64,000 bases of DNA, from NCBI GenBank assembly GCA_963773745.1, contig CAVZCL010000005.1:2294001-2358000 (forward strand), given 5' to 3'. Every line of letters starts with the position of its first letter. The first letter of the stretch is position 1. The notes beneath the pieces are model-generated. The model was given only the letters and a program-made list of their open reading frames with translations. It had not been told where the DNA came from and searched no databases. Shown here in pieces: positions 52,631 to 61,860 of this stretch. The DNA comes from UBA5069 sp963773745. Its GTDB lineage: Bacteria; Chloroflexota; Anaerolineae; Caldilineales; Caldilineaceae. A program made the translations under genes and the position numbers.

Positions 52631-53614
52631 ATGACCCGCAACCGCCCGCGTGCGGCAATTTTGCGTTCGCCTGCCTTTGGGCCGGGCATTACGCTGCTGG
52701 TCGTCTTCATCCTCTTCGCGCTCTTCGTGCCCAATTTCTTCACGCTGCGCTCGATAGCCGGCATCGTCAACGCCGCCACACTGACGGGCATCATCGCGAT
52801 CGGCGTTACGCAACTGATGATTGCGGGCGAGTTCGACCTCTCTGTCGGCCCAGTCATGGCCATGAGCGGCTTCATCTTCGGCTTCTACATGATCAGCGGA
52901 GCGGGGCCGTGGGTCGCCATCCCGCTGGCGCTGGCCGTCTGCGCGCTCATGGGGCTGGTCAATGGCCTGATTGTCGTGCGCGCGCAGATGCCCTCTTTCA
53001 TTGTGACACTGGGCACCGCGTTTATCTATGCCGGCATCGTCTGGGCCTATTCCGGAGGCCAGGTCCTGCAGATTACCGATGCGCCGGCCGCTTTCAACTG
53101 GCTCAATGGCCGCCTGGCGACCCTGGCCGACCTCTTCCCGGGTGCAAACTTCCGCTCATCGATCGTCTGGTGGCTGGGGCTGGTGCTCATTTTCCAACTG
53201 GTGCTCGTGCGCACCTCCTTTGGCAACCACATCTTCGCCGTAGGCGGCAACAAGGAAGCAGCGGCCGCACAGGGCGTGCCCGTGGTGCGCACCAAGCTGT
53301 GGGCCTTCGTCTGGTCGTCGGTGCTGGCGGGCGTGGCAGGGATTCTGCTCTTTGCCCAATTCAAGACGGTGCGCATTGCCACGGGCTCGGGCGAGGAGCT
53401 CAAGGCGATTGCTGCGGCGGTGGTGGGCGGTACGCTGCTCACCGGCGGCTATGGCAGCATCATCGGCGCGCTCTTTGGCGTGCTGCTGATCAGCATGTTG
53501 CGCACGGGCGTGGTGCTGCTCGACATCATTGCCGCCGACAATTTTGACGCAATTGTGGGCGTCACGATTGTTGCCGCGGCTATCCTCAACAATGCCATCC
53601 GCAACCGCGCATAA
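52631..53614 (+). CDS. Sugar ABC transporter permease (RbsC family), second of two
   Basis: 327 residues from ATG 52631; upstream in-frame sequence runs through the stem-loop and is not coding. ATLTGIIAIGVTQLMIAGEF followed by DLSVG, NGLIVVRAQMPSFIVTLGTA and the coupling loop FAVGGNKEAAAAQGVPVV parallel the first permease, but the two share only moderate identity. Together they should form a heterodimeric channel. The two-permease, one-ATPase arrangement suits the tandem binding protein. Confidence 0.88.
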   Translation: MTRNRPRAAILRSPAFGPGITLLVVFILFALFVPNFFTLRSIAGIVNAATLTGIIAIGVTQLMIAGEFDLSVGPVMAMSGFIFGFYMISGAGPWVAIPLALAVCALMGLVNGLIVVRAQMPSFIVTLGTAFIYAGIVWAYSGGQVLQITDAPAAFNWLNGRLATLADLFPGANFRSSIVWWLGLVLIFQLVLVRTSFGNHIFAVGGNKEAAAAQGVPVVRTKLWAFVWSSVLAGVAGILLFAQFKTVRIATGSGEELKAIAAAVVGGTLLTGGYGSIIGALFGVLLISMLRTGVVLLDIIAADNFDAIVGVTIVAAAILNNAIRNRA

Positions 53615-53748
53615 AGAAACTCCTCAACGCAAATGCGCGGAGAAAGCAAGGAAACGCAGAGAAGAGCGAAGCGAAACAACCAGAAGAACTCTCTTTCCGC
53701 CTTCTTTGTTGCCGCTTTCTCTGCCAATATGGGTCGTGAGAATCCGCT

Positions 53749-54525
53749 ATGGTTGACGAAACTGTGAATGGGCCGCCCGTTGTTGAGATGCGCGCAATCA
53801 GCAAGCGCTTTGGCACGGTGAGCGCGCTTGAAGGTGTGGATTTCGAGGTGCGGCGCGGCGAGGTCTGCGCGCTGCTGGGCGACAACGGCGCGGGCAAGTC
53901 CACGCTCATCAAGATTCTCACGGGCATCTATCCCGCCACCAGCGGCGAAATCCGCATGAACGGCGCGCCCGTGCATATCCGCACGCCCGCAGACGCGCGT
54001 GCGCTGGGCATTGAAACAGTCTACCAGGACCTCGCACTCGTCAACCTCATGAGCGTGACGCGCAACTTCTTCCTGGGGCGCGAGGTTATCGGCGGCGTAG
54101 GGCCGCTGCGCTTCATGCGCCTGGGCGAGATGAACGCGCGCACCGAGCAGGCGCTGCTGGAGATCGGCATTGAGAAGTTTTCCACCGGCCGCTCCGTCAC
54201 CGAGCCAGTGGCCAAGCTCTCCGGCGGCGAGCGCCAGTCGATTGCCATTGGCCGCGCCGTCCACTTTGGCGCGTCGCTGCTGATTCTCGACGAGCCGACC
54301 TCTGCGCTTTCCGTGGGGGAAACCGAAAAGGTGTTACACTATACGTTGCGCGCCAAGGAGCGGGGCATGGCTGTCATTTTCATCAGCCACAACCTCCATC
54401 ACGTCTCCAAGGTGGCCGACAGATACACCATCATTCGCCACGGCCGCAAGGTGGGCGATTACCCGGGTGGCAGCCTCACCGAGAGTGATCTCGGGTCCAT
54501 TATTACGGGCGAACGCGAAAGGTAA
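53749..54525 (+). CDS. Sugar ABC transporter ATP-binding protein, single-domain
   Basis: 258 residues. Walker A is LLGDNGAGKSTLIKILTG, the Q-loop ETVYQDLALVNLMSV, the signature LSGGERQSIAIGRAV, Walker B LLILDEPTSALSV and the switch ISHNLHHVSK. Unlike RbsA, which has two nucleotide-binding halves, this has one domain, as in FrcA-type fructose transporters, so a homodimer is expected. The 134 bp upstream contain AACGCAAATGCG-type words and a partial dyad. The stop shares TAATG with the GNAT gene. Confidence 0.88.
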   Translation: MVDETVNGPPVVEMRAISKRFGTVSALEGVDFEVRRGEVCALLGDNGAGKSTLIKILTGIYPATSGEIRMNGAPVHIRTPADARALGIETVYQDLALVNLMSVTRNFFLGREVIGGVGPLRFMRLGEMNARTEQALLEIGIEKFSTGRSVTEPVAKLSGGERQSIAIGRAVHFGASLLILDEPTSALSVGETEKVLHYTLRAKERGMAVIFISHNLHHVSKVADRYTIIRHGRKVGDYPGGSLTESDLGSIITGERER

Positions 54526-55305
54526 TGGATCGCATGGAATTCGAGGGGTACCTGGTGCGCACTGTGGCCGAAGAGCCCGCCCTCGCCGACCAAATCCAGG
54601 CGCTCTCCGATTCCGTCTGGCCTGCTTTCATTGTTGATGGGCATCCCGGCGGCGACGGGCCGGCAACGGACTGGATGGGCATCTACGGTCGTTGGCCACA
54701 CCTCCAGGCCATGCTTTTTGACTTGGAAAGCGGCGCGCCGCTCGCTGCCGCCAATGCATGCAGCCTCGCCTGGGATGACGACGCGCAGACGCTGCCCGAC
54801 ACCGGCTGGAGTTGGGAAATGGCAACCGCAGTCACCGACCTGACAGCGGGTCGCAGGCCGCGTACTTTGGGAGCGCTCGCCATTTGCGTGCATCCAGCGG
54901 CGCGGGGCCGCGGTTTGAGCGCCCTCATGTTGCGCCTGCTCAAGGACTTGGGGCGGCGCAATCGACCTCAGCCGCATGATTGCTCCCGTGCGCCCTACGC
55001 GCAAGGCAGAGTATCCGCGCGAATCAATCGACGCATACATCGAGCGCACAACGTCTGAAGGGCTGGCGGCCGACCCCTGGTTGCGCACTCACCAGCGCAT
55101 GGGGGCACGGCTCATTGGTCCTTGCAGGCGCAGCATGCAGATCACGGGCACAGTTGCCGAGTGGGAACAGTGGACCGGCCTCACCTTTCCGCACTCGGGT
55201 AGCTATGTCGTGCCGGACGCGCTCTCTCCAGTTGCAATCGACTGCAGCGCCAACCGTGGCCACTATATCGAACCAAATGTGTGGATGGTGCATGAGATTG
55301 GATGA
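54525..55305 (+). CDS. GNAT-family N-acetyltransferase-like protein, one frameshift
   Basis: About 259 residues when repaired; starts at ATG 54525 (overlapping the ATPase stop) or 54534. LGALAICVHPAARGRGLSAL carries the acetyl-CoA pyrophosphate-binding R-x-x-G-x-[GS] loop. The frame breaks near 54962 (LLKDLGRRN) and resumes as MIAPVRPTRKAEYPRESIDA and YVVPDALSPVAIDCSANRGH. The N- and C-terminal parts flank one catalytic domain. The acceptor substrate is unknown. It is coupled by overlap to the methyltransferase downstream and does not obviously belong to inositol metabolism. Confidence 0.75.
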
Positions 55306-56111
55306 TACGCATGCCGCGCAACGTTGCCGACTTTGACCCCACCGATCGCTTCACCAGCCGCGTGGCCGACTATGTGCGCTACCGGCCGCGCTATCCTGCG
55401 ACATTGCTGGAGACGCTGCGCGCCGAGACTGGGCTGACGCAGGCAGACGTGATCGCCGACATTGGCTCGGGCACAGGTTTCTCTGCAGAGATGTTTCTTG
55501 CAAACGGCAATGCGGTCTTTGGCGTGGAGCCGAACGCCGCCATGCGCGCCGCCGGCGAGGCCGTGCTCGCCGGATATCCGCACTTCACGAGCATCACCGG
55601 CACATCCGAAGCCACCACCCTTGCCGACGCGTCCGTCGACTATGTGACGGCGGGTCAGGCGCTGCACTGGTTCGATCTTCCTCTTGCACGCGCCGAGTTC
55701 GCACGAATCCTCCGCCCCACCGGCTGGCTCGCGTTCTTCTGGAACTCGCATCGCGAGGAACTTTCCCCTTTCATGGCAGCGTACGAGGCGCTTATGCTGC
55801 ACTCTTCGCCTGACTACGCGCAAGTGCGCCATGACCGCATGACCGACGCCGATTTGCAGCTCCTCTTTGCGGATGGGCAATTCAGCTATCGCACCTTTGA
55901 CCATAGTCAGACGCTCGATTGCGAAGCACTCATAGGGCGCACCTTCTCCTCCTCCTACGCCCCGAAAGCGGGCGAAGCGCGCGCCGATTCACTGCGCGCC
56001 GCGCTTATTGACCTCTTCGCCCGCTTTGAAGAGGAGGGCGTCATCCAGTACGATTACCTCACCGAACTCTATTTTGGCAGGATTGCACGCGACGTTAATG
56101 CCTCGGCCTGA
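55302..56111 (+). CDS. Class I SAM-dependent methyltransferase
   Basis: 269 residues, starting in the stop of the GNAT gene (ATGA). The SAM motif is VIADIGSGTGFSAEMFLANG, then AVFGVEPNAAMRAAGEAVLA. YVTAGQALHWFDLPLARAEF and RILRPTGWLAFFWNSHREE are typical of the Methyltransf_11-like (UbiE/BioC-like) group. The N-terminal FTSRVADYVRYRPRYPATLL is shared with many uncharacterised small-molecule methyltransferases. The substrate cannot be inferred. Confidence 0.85.
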   Translation: MIRMPRNVADFDPTDRFTSRVADYVRYRPRYPATLLETLRAETGLTQADVIADIGSGTGFSAEMFLANGNAVFGVEPNAAMRAAGEAVLAGYPHFTSITGTSEATTLADASVDYVTAGQALHWFDLPLARAEFARILRPTGWLAFFWNSHREELSPFMAAYEALMLHSSPDYAQVRHDRMTDADLQLLFADGQFSYRTFDHSQTLDCEALIGRTFSSSYAPKAGEARADSLRAALIDLFARFEEEGVIQYDYLTELYFGRIARDVNASA

Positions 56112-56139
56112 CGCGCCTGCCTCGCATTGGAGGTCAATT

Positions 56140-57625
56140 TTGAGCAACACCGGCAGCACCCAGCTTCTCAACTTCATCAACGGCCAGTGGCAGCGCTCGT
56201 CAGCCGCCGATATGCTGGATGTGACCAATCCCGCCACGGCGCAGGTAATGGCACAGGTGCCCCTGTCGCCTGGGGCCGAGGTGGACGTGGCCGCGCAGGC
56301 AGCGCAGGCGGCCTTTGCCCAGTGGCGGCGCGTGCCCGTTACCGAGCGCATCCAGTATCTCTTCAAGTTCAAGGCGCTGCTCGAGGAAAACCTCGACGCA
56401 ATTGCCCGCGTCATCACCAACGAGTGCGGCAAAACCTACGCCGAGTCGGCTGCCGAAATGCGGCGCGGCATCGAGAATGTGGAAGTTGCATGCGGCGCGC
56501 CCATTCTCATGCAGGGCATCAACAACGAGGACATTGCGCCGGGCATCGATGAGCACATGTTCCGCCAGCCGCTGGGCGTGGTGGCCTGCATTACCCCCTT
56601 CAACTTCCCCGGCATGATTCCGCTCTGGTTTATGCCCTATGCGCTGGCGGCGGGCAACTGCTTCATCCTCAAGCCCAGCGAGAAGGTGCCCGGCGCCGCG
56701 CGCATCCTCTTCGAGTTGCTTGAGAAGGCCGGCTTCCCGGCCGGCGTCGTCCAGCTGGTCAACGGTGGCAAGGAGACCGTCGACGCGCTGTTGGACCACC
56801 CCATCATCAAGGCGGTCTCCTTCGTCGGTTCCACGCCGGTGGCGCGCTACATCTACAGCCGCGCCACGGCCAATGGCAAGCGCGCGCAGTGCCAGGGTGG
56901 GGCCAAGAACCCCGTCGTCATCCTCCCCGACGCCGACATGGAGATGACCACCCGCATCATGGCCGATTCGGCCTTCGGCTGCGCGGGGCAGCGCTGCCTG
57001 GCCGCGGCGGTTGCCATTACCGTGGGCGATGCGCGCTCCACCTTTACGGAGATGATTGCCGACGCGGCAAGCTCCCGCACGGTCGGCTATGGCCTCGACG
57101 CAGGCGTGCAGATGGGGCCGGTGATCACACCGCGAGAGCAAGCAGCGCATTGAGCGGATTATTGACGCCGGCGCGCAGGAAGGCGCCGGTGTGCTGGTGG
57201 ATGGCCGCAACCGCAGCGTTTCCGGCTACGAAGAGGGCGCGTTCGTCTTCCCGACGGTGCTGACCGACGTCGCCCCTGCGAGCGAACTTGCCCGCACGGA
57301 GATCTTCGGGCCGGTGCTCAGCCTCATGCACGCAAGCACAATTGATGAGGCGATTGCGCTCGTCAACGACCGCGCCTACGGCAACATGGCCTGCATCTTC
57401 ACCAACAGCGGTGCGGCGGCGCGCAAGTTCCGCTATGAGGCAATTGCAGGCAACATTGGCATCAACATCGGAGTTGCAGCGCCCATGGCCTTCTTTCCCT
57501 TCTCCGGCTGGAGCGAGAGCTTCTTTGGCGATCTGCACGCACAGGCGCACCATGGCATCGAGTTCTACACACAAACCAAGGTCGTCGTCGAACGCTGGCC
57601 GCAGGAGTGGAGCCGGCAATTTTAG
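56140..57625 (+). CDS. mmsA: Methylmalonate-semialdehyde dehydrogenase (CoA-acylating), one frameshift
   Basis: Converts malonate semialdehyde or methylmalonate semialdehyde to acetyl- or propionyl-CoA; in inositol degradation this is IolA. I propose a TTG start at 56140 because GGAGG lies seven bases before it. NFINGQWQRSSAADMLDVTN opens the protein. The NAD site is ITPFNFPGMIPLWFMPYALA, the Glu/Gly region SFVGSTPVARYIY, and the catalytic Cys is in FGCAGQRCLAAA, matching the MMSDH subgroup. The frame breaks near 57130 (CCGCGAGAGCAAG) and continues SKQRIERIIDAGAQEGAGV to 57625. The repaired length, about 495 residues, is normal. Confidence 0.9.
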
Positions 57626-57630
57626 TTACA

Positions 57631-57689
57631 CGGGTGTGGGGTGTAGGGAGTAGGCTTGTCGACACCCTACACCCCACACCCCACACCCG
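57631..57689. terminator. GGGTGTGGGGTGTAGGG hairpin between mmsA and the iolE-like gene
   Basis: The left arm, 57631-57648, mirrors CCCTACACCCCACACC at 57665-57680, with an extra CCCACAC unit duplicated beyond it. The loop is about 16 bases. It is probably a processing or termination hairpin inside the operon. Confidence 0.6.
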
Positions 57690-57706
57690 ACACCCCAGGA
57701 GTCACC

Positions 57707-58636
57707 ATGTCCATTCTCGTAGGCAACGCCCCCTGCTCGTGGGGGTCGCTGGAATTTGAAGGGCTGGCCGCCGAGCCGATTGGCTTCGCCCGCATGCTCG
57801 ATGAACTGGGCGGCACGGGCTACACTGGCACCGAACTGGGCGACTGGGGCTACATGCCCACAGACCCGGATCTGCTCGCCATTGCGCTGGTCGACCGCGG
57901 CCTCACGCTCACCGGCGCATTTGTGCCCGTGGCGCTGGCCGACCGTGCCGCGCACGATGACGGCATTGCCGTGGCCGTGCGCACGGCCACGCTGCTGGAG
58001 GCTGCCGCCACTCGCCTCGACCAGCGCGTGGCTCCCTATCTCGTCCTCGCCGACAACAACGGCACTGATCCCGTGCGCACACAGAACGCGGGCCGCGTAA
58101 CGCCCGCCATGGGCCTCTCCTCAGTCCAGTGGGAGACCTTCGCCGTCGGCGCCGAGCGCATTGCGGCGACCGTGCTCGCCGAAACCGGCCTGCGCACGGT
58201 CTTCCACCACCACTGCGCCGGCTATGTGGAGACGGAGAACGAAATCGCCGAGCTGCTCGACCGCACCGATCCGAGCGTGCTGGGGCTCGTCTTCGACACG
58301 GGCCACTACGCCTTTGGCGCCGGCAGTTGCCAGGGCATCATCTCTGCGCTCAATCGCTTTGCCGGCCGCGTCTGGTACATGCACTTCAAGGATTGCGACC
58401 CGCAGGTGATGGCCAAGGCCCAAGCCAATGAATGGGACTACTTCGAGTCCGTGCGCAACGGTGTCTTTTGCGAGCTGGGCAATGGCTGTGTGGACTTCAG
58501 CGCCGTCTACGGCTGGATGCGCGACCAGAAGTACAGCGGTTACGTCACGGTGGAGCAGGACGTACTCCCCGGCATGGGCATGCCCTTTGAGAGCGCCCAG
58601 CGCAACCGCGAGTATCTGCAGACGATAGGCTTGTAA
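57707..58636 (+). CDS. iolE: Sugar phosphate isomerase/epimerase TIM-barrel, IolE-like (myo-inosose dehydratase family)
   Basis: 309 residues from ATG 57707 (CCAGGAGTCACC before it). GNAPCSWGSLEFEGLA is the N-terminal signature of inosose dehydratase-like proteins. Metal and catalytic positions are in VFHHHCAGYVETENEI, LVFDTGHYAFGAGS, WYMHFKDCDPQVMAK and YVTVEQDVLPG. The family dehydrates 2-keto-myo-inositol to the dione used by IolD. An isomerase (IolI/IolH-like) function is the alternative. It is directly between mmsA and iolG in the operon. Confidence 0.82.
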   Translation: MSILVGNAPCSWGSLEFEGLAAEPIGFARMLDELGGTGYTGTELGDWGYMPTDPDLLAIALVDRGLTLTGAFVPVALADRAAHDDGIAVAVRTATLLEAAATRLDQRVAPYLVLADNNGTDPVRTQNAGRVTPAMGLSSVQWETFAVGAERIAATVLAETGLRTVFHHHCAGYVETENEIAELLDRTDPSVLGLVFDTGHYAFGAGSCQGIISALNRFAGRVWYMHFKDCDPQVMAKAQANEWDYFESVRNGVFCELGNGCVDFSAVYGWMRDQKYSGYVTVEQDVLPGMGMPFESAQRNREYLQTIGL

Positions 58637-58813
58637 GGTGCAATCGGATTGTGAAACGCAATCGGTAAGTGGTGCAACCGTGATTGGCTGCGACAGCTCT
58701 GCGGCGATCCTGCGGCGGCCCCTTAGCGCGTGCCCCTTGCCGCGTGCCATTTACCACTTGCCAATTGCTTATGATCATTTACAAACGCACTCACTTGATC
58801 GGAAGAGCTATCC
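58637..58813. other. Intergenic spacer with imperfect dyad
   Basis: No gene. GGTAAGTGGT and ACCACTTGCC about 80 bases apart form a weak inverted repeat, and GTGCCCCTTGCCGCGTGCC is a short tandem-like word. AT-rich DNA at 58765-58800 may hold a promoter for iolG, but no clear -35/-10 pair stands out. Confidence 0.4.
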
Positions 58814-59833
58814 ATGCCGAATCCCCTTTCGCTTGGCCTGATTGGCGCCGGCCGCATTGGCCGCGTGCACGCCGAGACCATCCTCACACGCATTCCTGAC
58901 GCACAGATTGTGGTTGTGGCAGATGTCAACGAGGAGGCCGCGCGCAGCTGCGCCGCCGACTTTGCCATTCCGCGTGCCACTGTGGACTATCACGAAATTC
59001 TTGCTGACCCGTCCGTGGAAGCCGTGCTCATTTGTTCGGCCACGAACACGCATGCCCGCATCATCACCGAGGCGGCGCAGGCGGGCAAGCAGATCTTCTG
59101 CGAGAAGCCCATCGACCACAACCTGGCCGCCATCGACAGCGCGCTGGCGGCGGTGGCCGAGGCCGGCGTTACCCTGCAGGTGGGCTTCAACCGCCGCTTC
59201 GACCCCAACTTTGCGCGCGTGCGCGCGCTGGTGGAGGCAGGCGCGGTCGGTTCGCCGGAGTTGCTGCATGTGATCAGCCGCGACCCGGAGCCACCCTCTC
59301 CAGAATATGCAGCTGTCTCCGGCGGCATTTTCCTCGACATGACCATTCACGACTTCGACATGGCGCGCTTCCTCATGGGGGTGGACGTTGAAGAGGTCTA
59401 CGCGGCAGGCAGCGTATTGGTGGACCCGCGCATTGGCGAGGCGGGCGACCTCGATACGGTACTCGTAACGCTCAGCTTCGCCGGCGGGGCGATTGGCTCC
59501 ATCGACAACAGCCGCCGCGCAGCCTACGGCTACGACCAGCGCGTTGAGGTCTTTGGCAGCGCCGGCGTTGCCCGCGCCGAAAACAACTTCCCCACCAATG
59601 TCACCGTTGCCGACGCTGCTGGCGTGCGCGGCGACCTGCCCTTCCACTTCTTCATGGACCGCTACACCGATGCCTATGTCAGCGAACTGCGCGCCTTCGT
59701 GCGCTGCCTTCGCGACGGCACGCCCCCGCCCGTGAGCGGCGAAGACGGCCGCCAGGCCATTCTGATTGGGCTGGCGGCGGGTAAATCCTTTGCAGAGAAG
59801 CGCCCTGTGCGCCTGGCCGAAATATCGGGCTGA
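58814..59833 (+). CDS. iolG: Inositol 2-dehydrogenase (Gfo/Idh/MocA family)
   Basis: Oxidises myo-inositol to 2-keto-myo-inositol with NAD, the first step of the pathway. It has 339 residues. The Rossmann motif is LGLIGAGRIGRVHAETIL, then VVVADVNEEAA. The catalytic region holds FCEKPIDHNLAAIDSAL and the D-x-x-x-H motif FLDMTIHDFDMARFLMG, plus LQVGFNRRFDPNFARV. These are the defining IolG residues (Lys, Asp, His). It is the last inositol gene in the run. Confidence 0.92.
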   Translation: MPNPLSLGLIGAGRIGRVHAETILTRIPDAQIVVVADVNEEAARSCAADFAIPRATVDYHEILADPSVEAVLICSATNTHARIITEAAQAGKQIFCEKPIDHNLAAIDSALAAVAEAGVTLQVGFNRRFDPNFARVRALVEAGAVGSPELLHVISRDPEPPSPEYAAVSGGIFLDMTIHDFDMARFLMGVDVEEVYAAGSVLVDPRIGEAGDLDTVLVTLSFAGGAIGSIDNSRRAAYGYDQRVEVFGSAGVARAENNFPTNVTVADAAGVRGDLPFHFFMDRYTDAYVSELRAFVRCLRDGTPPPVSGEDGRQAILIGLAAGKSFAEKRPVRLAEISG

Positions 59834-59949
59834 GGCTTCGACGCGTTCCACGAAGAGCGAGGCGCGATGAGCCACATTCCAGCAGAGGCAGGGAACCGGG
59901 CGACAGCACGCACGTCAAGGCCCCCGAGGATAGTGCGCGCCGGCGACAG

Positions 59950-61659
59950 ATGGCGCGCGCCGCCGGTGCAACCATTCTGGACGCCTTCGACCATTACTTT
60001 GCCGAGTTTCACAAAGTATCGGCGCGGGCGCGGCAGCACTTTGAGCAGCGCCAGTGGGAGCGTTGGCAACATGATTCCGTTGAGCGCCTCAATGTGCGCG
60101 AGTCAGTTGTGGCCAGCGTCGTGCATGGACTGCACGCCATCCTTGGTGGCGACGTGCTCGACGTGCGCCTCTGGCTGGCCATCAAGCACATGTATGCTTC
60201 GCTGATTGCAAGGCGTCGCAACCTCGAACTGGCCGAAACCTTCTTCAACTCCGTCACACGCCGCATTCTCGGCACAGTGGGCGTTGACGAGCGCATTGAG
60301 TTCGTCTGGTTCGGCGCGACGATGCTGCCCGGGCGCGACCAATCCGACATTCTGCGTCGCTACGTGCGCATAACCGACACGGAAGCCGTCATTCGCGCCA
60401 TTCTCGCGGACTACGCCTTCTCGGCGCCCTACGCCGACGCGGCGGGCGACGCAGCGTTGCTGGCAGCCGCGCTTGAGAAAGAGCTGAGCGAGGTGTGGGA
60501 CGCGCCCGACTTCGAAAGCATTGATCTGCTGCGCCAGCTCTTTTATCGCAACAAGGGCGCGTACATCATTGGCCGCATTCGCAAGCGCAACCGGGTACTG
60601 CCGCTGATCGTGCCGCTGCTCCACGACCAGCGCGGCGTGGTCGTCGATGCCGCCCTCTTCACCGAGGAGGAGGCCAGCAAGGTCTTCTCATTCACCCGCG
60701 CCTACTTCCATGTGGACACCGAGAGCCCGGTCGAGATTGTCGGCTTCCTCAAGTCCATCATGCCGCTCAAACCGATCGCCGAACTGTACACCGCGCTGGG
60801 CTGGAACAAGCACGGCAAGACCATGCTCTACCGCGCCCTCTACCGCCACATGGGCAACTCGTCGGACCGCTTCGAGGCGGCGCGTGGCGCACGCGGCATG
60901 GTGATGACCGTCTTCACGCTGCCCTCATACGATATCGTCTTCAAGGTCATCAAGGATCGCTTTGGTGAAGCCAAGACAATTACGCGGCGTGATGTGCTGG
61001 CCAGCTACCAGTTCGTCTTCAAGCACGATCGCGTCGGGCGCATGGTGGACGCGCAGGAGTTTGAGAACCTGACCTTTGCACGCGAGCGGTTTACCAAGGA
61101 ACTGATCGATGAGCTGCTGGCTGAAGCGAGCAACACCGTGGCCGTGGAGGGCAACGAGGTCATCGTCCGCCACGTCTACACGGAACGCCGCCTCTACCCG
61201 CTCGACCTTTACATCAAGGAGATGGGCGAGGCACATGCGCTTGCGGCCATCAGCGACTATGGGCGCGCGATTGCAGACCTCGCCGCCGCCAATATCTTTC
61301 CGGGCGACCTCTTCATCAAGAACTTTGGCGTCACACGCCACGATCGCGTGGTCTTCTACGACTATGACGAGGTGATGCTGCTCACCGACGTAAACTTTCG
61401 ACGCCTGCCGCAGAGCGATCTCTACGAAGACGACGTTTCCGCGCAGCCCTGGTTCTCGGTGAGCCCGGCCGACGTCTTTCCCGAGGAATTCCGCACCTTT
61501 CTGTGGTTGCCGCAGCCCCTGCGCGACGCCTTCGAGGCCGAGCACAGCTACCTGTTCACCGTCGAATGGTGGCAATCCATGCAGGCGCGCGTGCGCGCCG
61601 GCGAGATTGTGGATGTCTTTCCCTACGCGCAGGGGAAGCGCCTGCACCGCCCCGATTGA
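59950..61659 (+). CDS. aceK: Isocitrate dehydrogenase kinase/phosphatase
   Basis: Bifunctional enzyme that phosphorylates and dephosphorylates isocitrate dehydrogenase to control flux into the glyoxylate shunt. It has 569 residues, close to the 578 of E. coli. The N-terminal regulatory part is TILDAFDHYFAEFHKVSARA. The ATP-binding loop is ALGWNKHGKTMLYRALYRHM. VFKVIKDRFGEAKTITRRDV and SYQFVFKHDRVGRMVDAQEF are family blocks. The catalytic loop region is NIFPGDLFIKNFGVT, then VFYDYDEVML. No isocitrate lyase, malate synthase or isocitrate dehydrogenase gene is in the window. AceK is best known from proteobacteria, so transfer is possible. Confidence 0.93.
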   Translation: MARAAGATILDAFDHYFAEFHKVSARARQHFEQRQWERWQHDSVERLNVRESVVASVVHGLHAILGGDVLDVRLWLAIKHMYASLIARRRNLELAETFFNSVTRRILGTVGVDERIEFVWFGATMLPGRDQSDILRRYVRITDTEAVIRAILADYAFSAPYADAAGDAALLAAALEKELSEVWDAPDFESIDLLRQLFYRNKGAYIIGRIRKRNRVLPLIVPLLHDQRGVVVDAALFTEEEASKVFSFTRAYFHVDTESPVEIVGFLKSIMPLKPIAELYTALGWNKHGKTMLYRALYRHMGNSSDRFEAARGARGMVMTVFTLPSYDIVFKVIKDRFGEAKTITRRDVLASYQFVFKHDRVGRMVDAQEFENLTFARERFTKELIDELLAEASNTVAVEGNEVIVRHVYTERRLYPLDLYIKEMGEAHALAAISDYGRAIADLAAANIFPGDLFIKNFGVTRHDRVVFYDYDEVMLLTDVNFRRLPQSDLYEDDVSAQPWFSVSPADVFPEEFRTFLWLPQPLRDAFEAEHSYLFTVEWWQSMQARVRAGEIVDVFPYAQGKRLHRPD

Positions 61660-61860
61660 CCGCAGCAAGCGCACGCAGCGCGAGGGGAAACCAATTGCAT
61701 TCGTGCAGCGTTGCACGCGCGGCGAAGCCATGCACTGCTGCAGCCAGACTGCACTTCCATAGCCGATGCACGCAATCGTGTTTATCCCTCACCACAGGTT
61801 GTACAAATGTATAACAAATACTAAACACTCCAGTGATTCTTACATCCAAAGGCACGCTTC

